Made by a program: the position numbers and the translations under genes. The notes beneath the pieces were generated by a model, which saw nothing but the letters and a program-made list of their open reading frames with translations, made no database searches and had not been told where the DNA came from. A DNA stretch of 64,000 nucleotides from Mayamaea pseudoterrestris. Its lineage: Eukaryota > Bacillariophyta > Bacillariophyceae > Sellaphorales > Sellaphoraceae. Shown piece after piece: positions 23,543 to 33,140 of this stretch; the first letter of the stretch is position 1, and the number at the start of each line of letters is the position of its first letter. The DNA lies in assembly GCA_027923505.1 (NCBI GenBank), contig BROI01000002.1, positions 248,001 to 312,000 of the forward strand. The letters are read 5' to 3'.

Positions 23543-25229
23543 TCAGCGTTCTGGTATAACGTCGGGTCCATCAACGTCAATCTCGGCAAAGTCCATTTGG
23601 CCCGACCCGGCACTGACTTGACTCGATTCGTCGTCGTCCTCATAGCCACTGCCGTTCCTTCGCATCTCAGCCAATCGTTCCTCGTGCATCTTGGCCGTCT
23701 TTTCCAAAACCTCACGCTGGTGCTGCTTGTACTCTTGGGCCTTCTTCTTCAGTTCATTGTGAATTTCCAGTCGATAATCATGGATCCACCAAGTCAAGCC
23801 TGATCGGCGACGAAACAGCAACGCACAATGTTGAGTAAGTTGATGAGACGACAGCGTGCCCAGAACAGTCATAACACTCGCATATACCTTCAAACAAGAA
23901 TACTACTAGAAACCATGTAAAAAAGTAGGCATTTCCGCTGAGTGACGCTGCTCCACCCGGGGTCGTTGCCACAATGACCGTTGGTATCCACGCCACGCAC
24001 AGTGCCGCAAACACGATGCCTTCAATCAAGTTTTCCACCTTTGGCTTGAGCGAGCGTCCATCTGCCGTGACGTTTCGAAAGAGCTCCACCAGGCAAAAGG
24101 CGCAGGCTGGAAAGAAGGTAAAAATGGCAACCGTAATGAGCCACTCCCACTGACTCTTGGGAACGTTCTGAAATACAACTGTGACGAGAGGGCAATAAAT
24201 GAAGCGAACGAGTGAGTCGAGACGACATGCATGTGGGTGGCTGCTACTTTCTTTGACATGAACATAATACGTACGTTGGCTAGCGGGTGTGTCGGTCTGG
24301 TTGGCTTGTCCGGCATCGATAATGGGCGCTGGAGTGTGGTTCTGGAATCAAAAGCGAAATGATGAGACAATCTCAAAAAACCTTGCGAGAAAGCACTCAA
24401 TCACAAAAAACAACACTATACAAAACAACCAACATACCTTCCACAGATCCATGTACCATATAAATGTAAACAAGCTAAAGATGGAAATACAAATCCACGC
24501 CGGCGCCCGATAGGGCCACGACGCAATGAAGGACTGCAGACTACTCCAGCCCGCATCCATCAAATATTTTTCCAGTATCCAGTAGTAACTCACCAAGCAG
24601 CAGGCCCAAACACTATAGTAAATGGAGTACTGCTGCTTGCCGTCGCCGGCAATGCCTTGCACCGTCGTTTCCAAACCAACCGCCACGGACCACCACAGCA
24701 CCAAAAACACAATGAGTACTAACTCACATTTGCCGGGTGGTGTTCCAAAGAGCTTGCTCCAAACATGGCGCTGCATGAACGGCATTAGATCCAAATGACC
24801 ATACGTGACAATGGTCGAAAGTATCAAACTCAGCAGTGAGACTGCCATGCTGTAGCGGCGCTGGCGCGACGAGCAGGGAACGGCACCTCCGCCAATGGTT
24901 TGGTGGCACTTGCGGCCGGCGTTGTAGTGAATGGCCGAGGCGAGTGTCAGCGTCAAATAGCCCTTGAAGCGAGAGTTCTTGTAAAGCTTCATGCGACTGC
25001 GATTTGGAGTGGTTGTAGTAGTTTGAGCTAATCCGTCGGTTGCTGCTGCTGCATCGCCGACTCCTTCCGATGCAGCTGCTGCATCATTTTCTATCCTTTG
25101 GTTGTCGCCATTCGCTGTATCAGCTTGGCTCGTAGCTTGCGCCTCATTCGTCTTCGCCTCATCATCATTCTTGGTCCTTGCAGCAGCAGCGGGACCACTT
25201 GATGATACTGGCGATGCTACAGAAGGCAT
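23543..25229 (-). CDS. Polytopic membrane protein of unknown function, four exons
   Basis: Exons (complement) 24438-25229, 24275-24328, 23888-24167 and 23543-23799 give 460 residues. The second exon (54 bases) is best read from the acceptor at CTCCAG|CGCC, since the nearer upstream AG breaks the frame. About seven hydrophobic helices are seen, among them VSLLSLILSTIVTYG, ELVLIVFLVLWWSVAVGL, YSVWACCLVSYYWIL, WICISIFSLFTFIWYM and ITVAIFTFFPACAFCLVEL. A disordered Ala/Thr/Asp-rich N-terminus (~80 residues) precedes them and a charged coiled coil (LKKKAQEYKQHQREVLEKT) follows. The fold is not recognised; a transporter or membrane scaffold are both possible. Confidence 0.75.
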
Positions 25230-25487
25230 TAGTCACTCCGTTACTACTTTTTAGTTTATTGCTTTGGTAAATATTTTTGCGTATGATTTTCTATCGATGG
25301 ATTGTGAAGCGTCCTCCATGGTAGAATTCTTCCGTCACGCCGATTCTGGGTACCGCAGCGACTTGTCGTAGCGGTACCGACGCTTTCCGACCATCCATGG
25401 AAGCCAAACCATACTCGATCCGTTTGCTTGCACAATCGGCGTTACTCTTTACGTCGCTCCTTGTTGTTAACATCCATTCATTCACTC

Positions 25488-26642
25488 ATGTCTGTCTCGC
25501 ATCGATCCTTGCGCATTGCGGCGTTCAATCTGCAAAAATTGTTGACTAACGAACAGCAGCAATTTCGCGTCATTTGCTTGACGCATCGCCGTTTCGCCAG
25601 CAATACGAAAGCATCATCAGCCCCAAGCTCCATACTCGTAAAGGACTGGAACAAGAGTAGGAATGAGCAGCAAACGAGTTTCTATGTAAATGTACGGTAC
25701 TTCCAGTCGAACAGCAGCAGCAGCAAACGAAATGACGACGACGAGTCAAAGCCGAAGAGTGCATCAGCAAATGCCAAGCCCCATGCACAAAATGATACTG
25801 CATCACCTACTACTACTTTTGCACCACAGCATCTCCCCATGAGTGTGTTGCAGCAAGCCAGGACTCCCGCCAATGTCATTACACTGACGCGCATCGTTTG
25901 CACACCACTCTTGTCCTACTTGATCATTCACAGCTACTCGATCGAGGCACTGGCCGGTTGCCTACTGGCGGGTCTTTCGGACGTGTTGGACGGCTACCTG
26001 GCGCGGCACTACCAGCAGTCCACGACGCTGGGAACCTTTTTGGATCCATTGGCCGATAAAATACTCATCAACGTGTTGAGTTTGTCGCTGTGGTCGCAGC
26101 AAGTGCTTCCGACTATGCTCGTGTCGCTGTGGTTGGTGCGAGATGTTGGACTCTTGGTGGGGTCGGTGCTCATTGTGAGGAACGAGCAGCGCAAGGCGAA
26201 ATTACAAAGTGCAAAGAGTAGCAATGACGCGGCTACTGGTAGTCGTGCCGACGATGACGCGGCTACAGTTGACAGTGACTACGCCGCCGCCGCCGCCGCT
26301 CCCATGGACTGGTCCAATTTACGACAAACCACCATTCAGGTCAAGCCCACCAACATTTCCAAAGCCAATACGGCGCTGCAATTCTTGACGCTGGGTGCGG
26401 CCATTGCCAGTCCACTATACATGGGCGGTGATGGTACAGATGTTGTCGTGACAACGTATTCTTCGTGCTGGGAAAACAATGTCTTGCTGCAGTCGCTCTG
26501 CTGGGCGACGGGATTGACTACCGTTGCTTCGGGTTTAAGCTATCTGCAGCATGATGCCTTTCAACGTAGCAGCAGCAGCAGCAGCAGCAGCAGCATCAAT
26601 ATTAAAGGAACGGATGGAGACAACGAAGCAACGAAAAAGTGA
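25488..26642 (+). CDS. CDP-alcohol phosphatidyltransferase, cardiolipin synthase-type, mitochondrial
   Basis: 384 residues, single exon. Joins CDP-diacylglycerol to a phosphatidyl or glycerol-phosphate acceptor. The signature D-x2-DG-x2-AR-x8-G-x3-D-x3-D is complete (SDVLDGYLARHYQQSTTLGT then FLDPLADK), preceded by ARTPANVITLTRIVCTPLL, typical of CRLS1 and PgsA-type enzymes. A basic, Ser/Arg-rich N-terminus (MSVSHRSLRIAAF...THRRFASN) suggests mitochondrial import, which favours cardiolipin synthase over the plastid or ER enzymes. A low-complexity insertion (~245-285, Ala/Asp-rich) and a Ser run near the C-terminus are extra to the family. The start is the first ATG in frame. Confidence 0.82.
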   Translation: MSVSHRSLRIAAFNLQKLLTNEQQQFRVICLTHRRFASNTKASSAPSSILVKDWNKSRNEQQTSFYVNVRYFQSNSSSSKRNDDDESKPKSASANAKPHAQNDTASPTTTFAPQHLPMSVLQQARTPANVITLTRIVCTPLLSYLIIHSYSIEALAGCLLAGLSDVLDGYLARHYQQSTTLGTFLDPLADKILINVLSLSLWSQQVLPTMLVSLWLVRDVGLLVGSVLIVRNEQRKAKLQSAKSSNDAATGSRADDDAATVDSDYAAAAAAPMDWSNLRQTTIQVKPTNISKANTALQFLTLGAAIASPLYMGGDGTDVVVTTYSSCWENNVLLQSLCWATGLTTVASGLSYLQHDAFQRSSSSSSSSSINIKGTDGDNEATKK

Positions 26643-26984
26643 CGGGGAAAGCAACAAGGGCAAAGGTGGATCGAGCGCAAAAGTGAAAACAGTTTTTTCT
26701 TTAATGGTCACTTACATTGCTCGTGAGTTTTGGTACATACAGTTTTGTCATTGGATTTGGAGTCGAGGCGCCAAAGGTCGATCTCGGTGCCGTAAGAAGC
26801 AGCGCTCCGCGTGTACGCCGTCCCATCAAGCCACGATCGAAACGAATTGCAATCCACGATGCCAAACACGGGTTGATGCGCGCGATACACTGTTTCGCTG
26901 CGTGGAAACCGCGCTTGATTCTATTGCCACGGCTTGCATCATGCTCATTGATATCAAAAAGTAGTCGCCTTGTTGACGTTCATC
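26643..26984. other. Promoter region of first winged-helix-like paralogue
   Basis: About 340 bases between a stop and the next start in the same direction. A long open frame on the opposite strand (26826-27449) is the shadow of the Lys/Glu-rich coding repeat. No RNA gene or repeat seen. Confidence 0.35.
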
Positions 26985-27893
26985 ATGCCGCCCACGATGT
27001 TGCCAGCTCCAGCCACCGACAATGATGGTGTCGACGTTGAGTCCAAGGAGAGCAACGATGACAAGTCCAAGGAGAGCAACGATGACAAGTTTAAGGAGAG
27101 CAACGACGACCATCTCTTGCAAGATGACTTTGAGGAGGAGGAAGAAGATGATGATGAAGAAGAAGAGTTTGTTGATGACAACGACGACGACGATGACTAC
27201 GAGCCTGCCCCCAAGAAACGCAAGGCACCCAAGGCGCCATCGAAGGCCAGCGCGAAGAAGCCCAAGAAACGTGCTAGCGTCAAGGCGAAAAAGACTGCCA
27301 CGAAAAAGACCAAAGTAGCGGGCGGCTCCAAGAAGAAGCCTCGTAAAACTGGAGGAGGCAAGAGCATGTGCGGCAACCCGCAGGAGTGCATGCTCGTTGG
27401 ACTTGTCAAGATGGAAACGTATGGCATCAAGAGCGCTTCGCTTGATCACGTTGCCTTGTTTGCAAACTACACAAACAAGGATAGCCTTGGATCTAAAAAG
27501 GCAATCAAGGCATTGACGCAGGATGGAATGGTTGACGTGTCGGATGGAATGATGCGACTAACGGAGTGTGGACGGAACTCTGTCACGACTGTACCACCTG
27601 TTGTGAACCAGGCCGAGGCGCTGGAGCGCTTGCAGGAGATTGTCAAGTTGTTTTGTGGAAGCAAAGCGAATAAATCGGACTTTATTCTTGAGCAGCTTGG
27701 CAATGGGCAGAAATACGCCAAGAAGGCGCTCGGTTCTATCTGCGGCTATGCCAACGTTGACTCTCTCGGCTTTAAGAGCGTCTTGGCCATATTAAAGGAA
27801 CTTGGGCTTCTTGAAGACACGGAAGCAATTATGCTTAACGACAAGGCGTTTCCGTGTGGCCGCCCATCTGGAAGTGCCAGCGCTGAGAAGTAA
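26985..27893 (+). CDS. Acidic/basic nuclear-type protein with two winged-helix-like units, paralogue A
   Basis: 302 residues, single exon. The N-terminus holds three copies of SKESNDDK (24-base units), then a Glu/Asp run, then a Lys/Ala/Pro-rich stretch like a histone H1 tail (KKRKAPKAPSKASAKKPKKR). Two similar C-terminal units follow: ~133-195 (LVGLVKMETYGIKSASLDHV ... DSLGSKKAIKALTQDGMV) and ~225-295 (ILEQLGNGQKYAKKALGSIC ... DSLGFKSVLAILKELGLLED). Each has three predicted helices and a beta-wing ending in a conserved Leu-Thr/Leu-Asn. I read this as a helix-turn-helix DNA-binding type family known to me only from unnamed diatom proteins. Two relatives lie at 31172 and 32463. Confidence 0.78.
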   Translation: MPPTMLPAPATDNDGVDVESKESNDDKSKESNDDKFKESNDDHLLQDDFEEEEEDDDEEEEFVDDNDDDDDYEPAPKKRKAPKAPSKASAKKPKKRASVKAKKTATKKTKVAGGSKKKPRKTGGGKSMCGNPQECMLVGLVKMETYGIKSASLDHVALFANYTNKDSLGSKKAIKALTQDGMVDVSDGMMRLTECGRNSVTTVPPVVNQAEALERLQEIVKLFCGSKANKSDFILEQLGNGQKYAKKALGSICGYANVDSLGFKSVLAILKELGLLEDTEAIMLNDKAFPCGRPSGSASAEK

Positions 27894-28350
27894 AGGCGCG
27901 TTTTTGAGGCAAACTTGCTGGTCCGGCTGTCTATCGACGCTTATTGTCGCCCGATATGTGACGCTATAATACTCATTAAGAAGGATAACTGATATACGAT
28001 TGCAGGGTAGATATTTACCGTTAATGTAACAGAACATTCTCATCGCGTTTGCAAAGCCGAAAGGTGATTTATCCAGAGGGTGTATGGATGGATCTTTCGC
28101 GTATATCCAGAGCTGTGGCAAGTCATTCTGCAAACGCCCGTCATGAATGAACAAAATTAAATAGACTGGCAACGAGAGACCAACGTATGTGCAAGCTGTG
28201 CAGGCATTGTTGAACAAGTTGTTGAAACGGATATAACACTGTCTTGCTATAACAATTACTACAGTCAACGTTGTGTTGTCATGAAACTAAGTATTTCCAA
28301 ATGTCGCGTCGTTGCGGAGCAAAACGCAGCCATAGACTCACATCGCTAGT
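27894..28350. other. Convergent 3' intergenic region
   Basis: Between the stop of paralogue A and the stop of the coiled-coil gene on the other strand. Only 3'-UTR-like sequence with short accidental frames. Confidence 0.35.
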
Positions 28351-30060
28351 TTACTCGTTTCGACGAGCCTTCTTTCTTGATGCAACGCCGCCACCACCAG
28401 CAATGGCAGCTTCCTCCTCCAATGCCGGTCGCTTCTTGCCTTCCCATTCGCCTCCAATTTCATCTTCTTCATCCTTGCTACCTTCATCGTCTCCATCATT
28501 GACGCCATCATCATCCATTCCTAGGCCACTTGTTGTATCCACTCGATCTTCCGCAGCTGCCGCGGCACCATTACCTGGAACAGCATGCCCATTTTCACCA
28601 TGCTCGACTGCCAATCGCGCGGCTCGCTCACTCTCCTCCAAATACTTGCGCTCGGCTGCCGCTTGCGCCTCGTCGCTCTCCATGACAACGGCATGACGCA
28701 GCATGACGGCTTCCGTCTCCTGTCGCAGCAAGCAAATCATGGCAACCCACTCGTCATTCTTGATGCGCGTGTGGCAAATCTTGCGCCATAGCGACTCGTT
28801 TCCGACGTGCTCCTTAACAAGTTCAAACTGCAATAGTGCAGCCTCCTGCTGAAGCTTGGCGCGGCGAGCGACTGCCAGCGAATCCTTGCCAAGACCTTTT
28901 GCAGCAATGGCAGCATCCAGTTCCATCTTGTTTTCGTTATCGTCCGCAACATCCTCTTCTTCATCTTCACTTGGCAAATGACTCGGTAGCCACGTCAATG
29001 AATGCTTGTTGGCGCCAAAAGCTCCATTAGTCCCAAAGGCAATGGACTTTTCGGGAGCCGACTCGGAGTGCGCCAAGCTTGACACAAGCAGTGGAACGCC
29101 ATGCGGCGTGCTTGGTTCCGTCGTGCAAGTCCATGTTATGTTTTGCTTTTTGCTGCCACCAGTGGTTGTCTTGGCAGTCGCCTGCTTTAAACCTTCCTCC
29201 ACCTTGTTCCATGCCAAGTAGAGTGCATTGTCCGTAATTGCAGCTGCCTCATTGGCACTTGCAGCAGCAGCAGTTGCCGTATCAGTGTCCATTGCACTAC
29301 TATTACCAATACTACTAATTGCTTTCAATCGATGCGTCAACAACGCATGCACGTCACGCACCATTTGCAGTCGCGCCCGCATCAATCCCACGGCACGACT
29401 GCATTTTGTCAAGGTTTGCTGCAGCAACCCAACGCAGTCACTCCTTTGCTCCAGTTGAGTTTGCAGTACATGGCTAATGTGCACAAAGTGTGCCCGCAAC
29501 GAAATGTACTGCTGCTCCAAGTCCTCGCGCAAGCATTCGGCCCGGTGAATCTTGCGGCGGAGTGCGAGCAGTCGCTTTTCTTCCTCGGGATCAATGCGTA
29601 CGGGGAGCGAGTGAATGAGTGATGATGATGGCGATGCATGATGCTGCTGCAAGTTGTTGTTATTGTTTGGTGCTGTAGCTGAAGCTAATGATGATGACAC
29701 ATTGTTTGCTGCCGCTGAAGAGGATCCATACGCGTCGAGTGTGGATGGACCAAGCGATGATGCTGCTCCTCCTTGCAATCCGCCGTTATTATTGACTGCC
29801 AAATAGAATTGCTGCCGATACGAAATGACAGCGTTCCGATAGGCTCCAAAATGCAGCAAGTCCTTGTCAATTTCGTTCGCCTGGAGTGACGACAGTGGTT
29901 TGGCCGGCAGGTAGCGACTAATATAGCCACGAGCGAGTAGCATGGTTGGGTCATTGTTGTTGTTACTCAAAGTACTTGAATGAGTATTAGTGTGACTTGC
30001 AGAAACCTTTATGGCGGATCGCTTGGTGTTTGCCGTGGCAACGGAAGGACGGTCACGCAT
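28351..30060 (-). CDS. Coiled-coil protein with C-terminal nuclear localisation signal, function unknown
   Basis: 569 residues, single exon, ATG start. The N-terminus is basic with Asn runs and contains ARGYISRYLPAKPLSSLQ. A conserved-looking helical block at ~160-265 (LLALRRKIHRAECLREDLEQ, then SLRAHFVHISHVLQTQLEQR) is likely a coiled coil. The middle is Ala/Thr-rich. A second helical block (~400-490) precedes an acidic stretch and a basic C-terminus (SRKKARRNE) that fits a nuclear signal. Homopolymer tracts (Asn, Ala, Ser) break up the sequence. No enzyme motif recognised; a subunit of a chromatin or RNA complex is only a guess. Confidence 0.7.
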   Translation of the reverse strand: MRDRPSVATANTKRSAIKVSASHTNTHSSTLSNNNNDPTMLLARGYISRYLPAKPLSSLQANEIDKDLLHFGAYRNAVISYRQQFYLAVNNNGGLQGGAASSLGPSTLDAYGSSSAAANNVSSSLASATAPNNNNNLQQHHASPSSSLIHSLPVRIDPEEEKRLLALRRKIHRAECLREDLEQQYISLRAHFVHISHVLQTQLEQRSDCVGLLQQTLTKCSRAVGLMRARLQMVRDVHALLTHRLKAISSIGNSSAMDTDTATAAAASANEAAAITDNALYLAWNKVEEGLKQATAKTTTGGSKKQNITWTCTTEPSTPHGVPLLVSSLAHSESAPEKSIAFGTNGAFGANKHSLTWLPSHLPSEDEEEDVADDNENKMELDAAIAAKGLGKDSLAVARRAKLQQEAALLQFELVKEHVGNESLWRKICHTRIKNDEWVAMICLLRQETEAVMLRHAVVMESDEAQAAAERKYLEESERAARLAVEHGENGHAVPGNGAAAAAEDRVDTTSGLGMDDDGVNDGDDEGSKDEEDEIGGEWEGKKRPALEEEAAIAGGGGVASRKKARRNE

Positions 30061-31171
30061 ATTGGAAAAAAGCTTGCAAGTCTAGCAGCTGCACCAGAAA
30101 AGAGACAGTACAAATAGTGTGATGAGAATGAGATTTGGAACGAACAAATATATAAGTTGCACGACGGCCAAGACTCTATTAGGTGGAAACGTCAAGGATT
30201 AGAAAGCACCATCCAGTCATGACGATGACTTGACTTGGCAATGGAAAAGGACGTCATGGACAAGGCTCGTCTAACAATGATATACAAAAGAGTCTTGCTA
30301 CGCTCCTTGCAATGATTTTTTATTCGCAAAGAGTCTTAAAAAGGATAGCGCAAAGGAGGAGGAGAAGAGGAATCTCGTCATCACTCATGGAGCCGTTTGA
30401 TTCGCCGGTTTGACTCACCTCTTTTCTCAACGACAGATTCCTTACTCTGCTCTGTGCAATCACTGCAGCAGTAGCAGCGAGCCTTTCAATCGAATCAAGC
30501 CGCTCTTCCTCTTGTTACAGATGTATAGGGAGAGAGCCGAACAGTGCCTGCGGTCGAAGGAGGCGAGAGGGTTGGTTGACGTTTCGTGATATCGCGCGCG
30601 CGCAGGCCAAACGTGACTCGATTGCATCCGTGACAGCCAAGGAAGACATCCGGTACGACATATATCTTCCGCAGACCTATTCATCTATCTCTTCTTGTCA
30701 ACATAATATGCAATTCCCTATGTCGAGCCTTATCTTGGCCGGTGAAAACTTAGGTGAAAATTTTCATGTTAGCCGCAACAAATCGATCGAACGACTTGTC
30801 TCGCATGCAAGCCTCACGGATGAGCTTTTCTTCGTTTTTGTTTGCTATCATACAAAGGTTCCTCCGTTAAAGTTGAACTCGGAGCATGTGCTTGTTGTTA
30901 ATGGTTTAGCAAATAATTGAATATATATTGTTGAATCTTTAATTAAGATGTTCACCAACAATTTAGCTAACGACAATTTTTACGATTCAAGCTGAACGTG
31001 CACCTTGACTCGAAGCAGCCACGATCGAAGTGAACCACGATGTCCTGTGTCTACATAGGTGAACTTTTCGGTTCAGTTTTCCACGCTGCGTGGGTGTAAC
31101 TTAGATCCGCCGGCCAATGTCTGCATTATTTTCACAGATCGCTTTCGTAAAACGCTTTTGAAGTTCCCACC
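30061..31171. other. Divergent intergenic region, no supported gene
   Basis: About 1.1 kb between the divergent starts of the coiled-coil gene and paralogue B. It should hold both promoters. A plus-strand frame at 30576-30920 lacks an ATG near its start and resembles no family. No RNA gene or repeat seen. Confidence 0.4.
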
Positions 31172-32020
31172 ATGCCTGCCATGTCGAAACATCTTGCTTA
31201 TTCGAAAGTTGTGGACCACCATAACGAGAGCGGCGGCAATGCCTTTTACGACGAGGATACTGATAAGGAGTATGCACCGGGAGCGGAGACTAAGAAGCGC
31301 AAAGCTTCCAAGCTGTCAAAAAAGTCGGCCGCCAAGACCGTGGTCAAGAAAGCAGCTTCTGTGAAGGCCAAGACCGTAGTCAAGAAAGCAGCTTCTGTGA
31401 AGGCCAAGACCGTGGTCAAGAAAGCAGCATCTGTGAATGCCAAAGCCACTTTCGAGAAGAAAAAGGTCACTGACACCAAGACGGATGGCAAACTGACCAA
31501 AAGCGAGCGCCAGGCATCGATGATCACCGAACTCATTAAGCTTGAGGAATTTACTGTCAAGGAGGTTTCTTTCAAGGTAGCTGCCATGTTTGCCAGCTAC
31601 TCGAACCACGAAAGTGCTGGATTCAAAAGCATGCGCGAATCTTTGGCGGAGGAAGGATCGATTGATCTCTTGAAAGGGAAAAAATTGCGCTTGACCGAAC
31701 ATGGCAAAAATTTGTTTACTGTGCCGCCCTTAAAAGACGCGGCTGAGGCCTTGCAACGTTTCCAAGAGCTAGTTAAAATGGTAAACGAAAGTAGTGCTCC
31801 CCACTCAGACGCGATTATCGCGCGCCTCTATGACGGTCAGGTACATTCTAAAGAGGCACTCGCGGCGGCTTTCAATTACAAGAATGTGGGATCGCTTGGC
31901 TTTAAGAGCGTCTTCACCACATTGAAGAAATTCGGGTTTCTCGAGAAGGGCCAGGGGATCAAGCTCAAGCACAACGCTTTCCCCCTCGGACCTCTGATGG
32001 GTGACGGCAGCAGCGAGTAG
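31172..32020 (+). CDS. Basic protein with two winged-helix-like units, paralogue B
   Basis: 282 residues, single exon. The N-terminus is histone H1-like, with three near-identical 36-base units coding AKTVVKKAASVK (~54-89), then further Lys/Ala-rich sequence. The two C-terminal units match paralogue A: ~117-185 (MITELIKLEEFTVKEVSFKV ... LTEHGKNLFTVPP) and ~190-275 (ALQRFQELVKMVNES ... VGSLGFKSVFTTLKKFGFLE). The acidic run of paralogue A is absent. The basic tail suggests DNA binding in the nucleus. It lies ~440 bases before paralogue C on the same strand, consistent with local duplication. Confidence 0.78.
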   Translation: MPAMSKHLAYSKVVDHHNESGGNAFYDEDTDKEYAPGAETKKRKASKLSKKSAAKTVVKKAASVKAKTVVKKAASVKAKTVVKKAASVNAKATFEKKKVTDTKTDGKLTKSERQASMITELIKLEEFTVKEVSFKVAAMFASYSNHESAGFKSMRESLAEEGSIDLLKGKKLRLTEHGKNLFTVPPLKDAAEALQRFQELVKMVNESSAPHSDAIIARLYDGQVHSKEALAAAFNYKNVGSLGFKSVFTTLKKFGFLEKGQGIKLKHNAFPLGPLMGDGSSE

Positions 32021-32462
32021 ACGGATCGAAGAAATCCTCCGTTCTTTCTGTCGATGCGTGTTGTGGCTCGATATGTGAAGAACAATGGCTTATTCGGGTA
32101 AGATAGCCAAAATAACGACAATAAAGTTGAATTATTTAAAAAAAATCGCAATAACCTGTAGCAAAATAGTTAGTCCGTGCTGCCATGCGAAATCCACTTC
32201 TTTCGTTCGTCCATTGCTGGATCGTCGCCATGTTGGATCAGAGGAGCAGGACACAAAGCCACTTCCGGGCAAGACTATGCTGGCTCTCCGTGACAGTATT
32301 TCGCGGCGAAGACCACAATTTACACGTCGCGCCGGGAGTGGCTGCCGCGCTAAAACGCTGGTGACTGGGCGTTTTAATAGAGCATAAAGATTTAAAAAAC
32401 CGCTGCGTTCGCGCTCGTAGATCGTCGCTTCTCGTTATCTCAAGCAGCTAGACGCCAAAACT
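32021..32462. other. Intergenic between paralogues B and C
   Basis: Presumed 3' end of paralogue B and promoter of paralogue C. No other feature seen. Confidence 0.35.
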
Positions 32463-32975
32463 ATGAAAATCGGCCCAGCCGATCCCTCTAATGACCTCGA
32501 ACCCACGATTAGCTTGTGGGAGGAGCTAAGTCTTTTGTCGATCTCTCGGCGCCAAGCGATCCTCGTCCGGTATCGCTTTGCTGAGGTTATGCGCGAGCTT
32601 ACACACGTGGACAAGATGAAGTTTCCCACTCCAGACGCAGTTTGTCTCACTGATGAGGTAGAGCACGACTTTGCTCCGGTCGAACCGCCTGAAACTAACG
32701 CCGAGGCGTTGTCGCGTCTTCGAAGTGAAGTTTTTACCCTCGGTCGTTTCGTAAAAACGCGAGCCATTTTCAAATTCCTCAGTGACGGCCAGAAGCATTC
32801 GCAGGCTGCGATGGCCAAAGCATTCGGCTTAGAAGTTGATAACAAAAAGATATCGCGCCCTCTATTGATGATGGAAGACCTTGATATTCTCGTCCGCATT
32901 GACAATGACACGATAATGCTGGCTGACGTTGCCTTTCCCATGGGCCGACCTGATGGTGGCGCCGGCGGCGAGTAA
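32463..32975 (+). CDS. Short winged-helix-like protein, paralogue C
   Basis: 170 residues, single exon. It lacks the Lys-rich N-terminal tail of paralogues A and B. The first unit is diverged (SLLSISRRQAILVRYRFAEV ... AVCLTDEVEHDF) and the second is clear (IFKFLSDGQKHSQAAMAKAF ... LLMMEDLDILVRIDNDTIML). The end VAFPMGRPDG matches KAFPCGRPSG of paralogue A. The loss of the basic tail suggests a protein that competes with or partners the larger paralogues rather than coating DNA, but that is inference. Confidence 0.7.
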   Translation: MKIGPADPSNDLEPTISLWEELSLLSISRRQAILVRYRFAEVMRELTHVDKMKFPTPDAVCLTDEVEHDFAPVEPPETNAEALSRLRSEVFTLGRFVKTRAIFKFLSDGQKHSQAAMAKAFGLEVDNKKISRPLLMMEDLDILVRIDNDTIMLADVAFPMGRPDGGAGGE

Positions 32976-33140
32976 TTGCGCACAATGACCATGTGCCACT
33001 CTTTGAGACTTGCTCACTTATCTTCGCTGGCTGGCGCGATACTTGTATAATTGTAGAGCTTCTTTAAAACAAACTTGTGTAACTGAAACACTTTTATAAC
33101 AACGTCTTCATCTAAAAATTGTCGACGGCAAAAAACCCAA

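Noticed and set aside
26826-27449. Long minus-strand open frame
   Set aside because: Shadow of the Lys/Glu/Asp-rich coding sequence of paralogue A; its product is low complexity and lies across a clear plus-strand gene.
30576-30920. Plus-strand frame of ~114 codons upstream of paralogue B
   Set aside because: No ATG near its start, no motif, and it lies in a likely promoter region.
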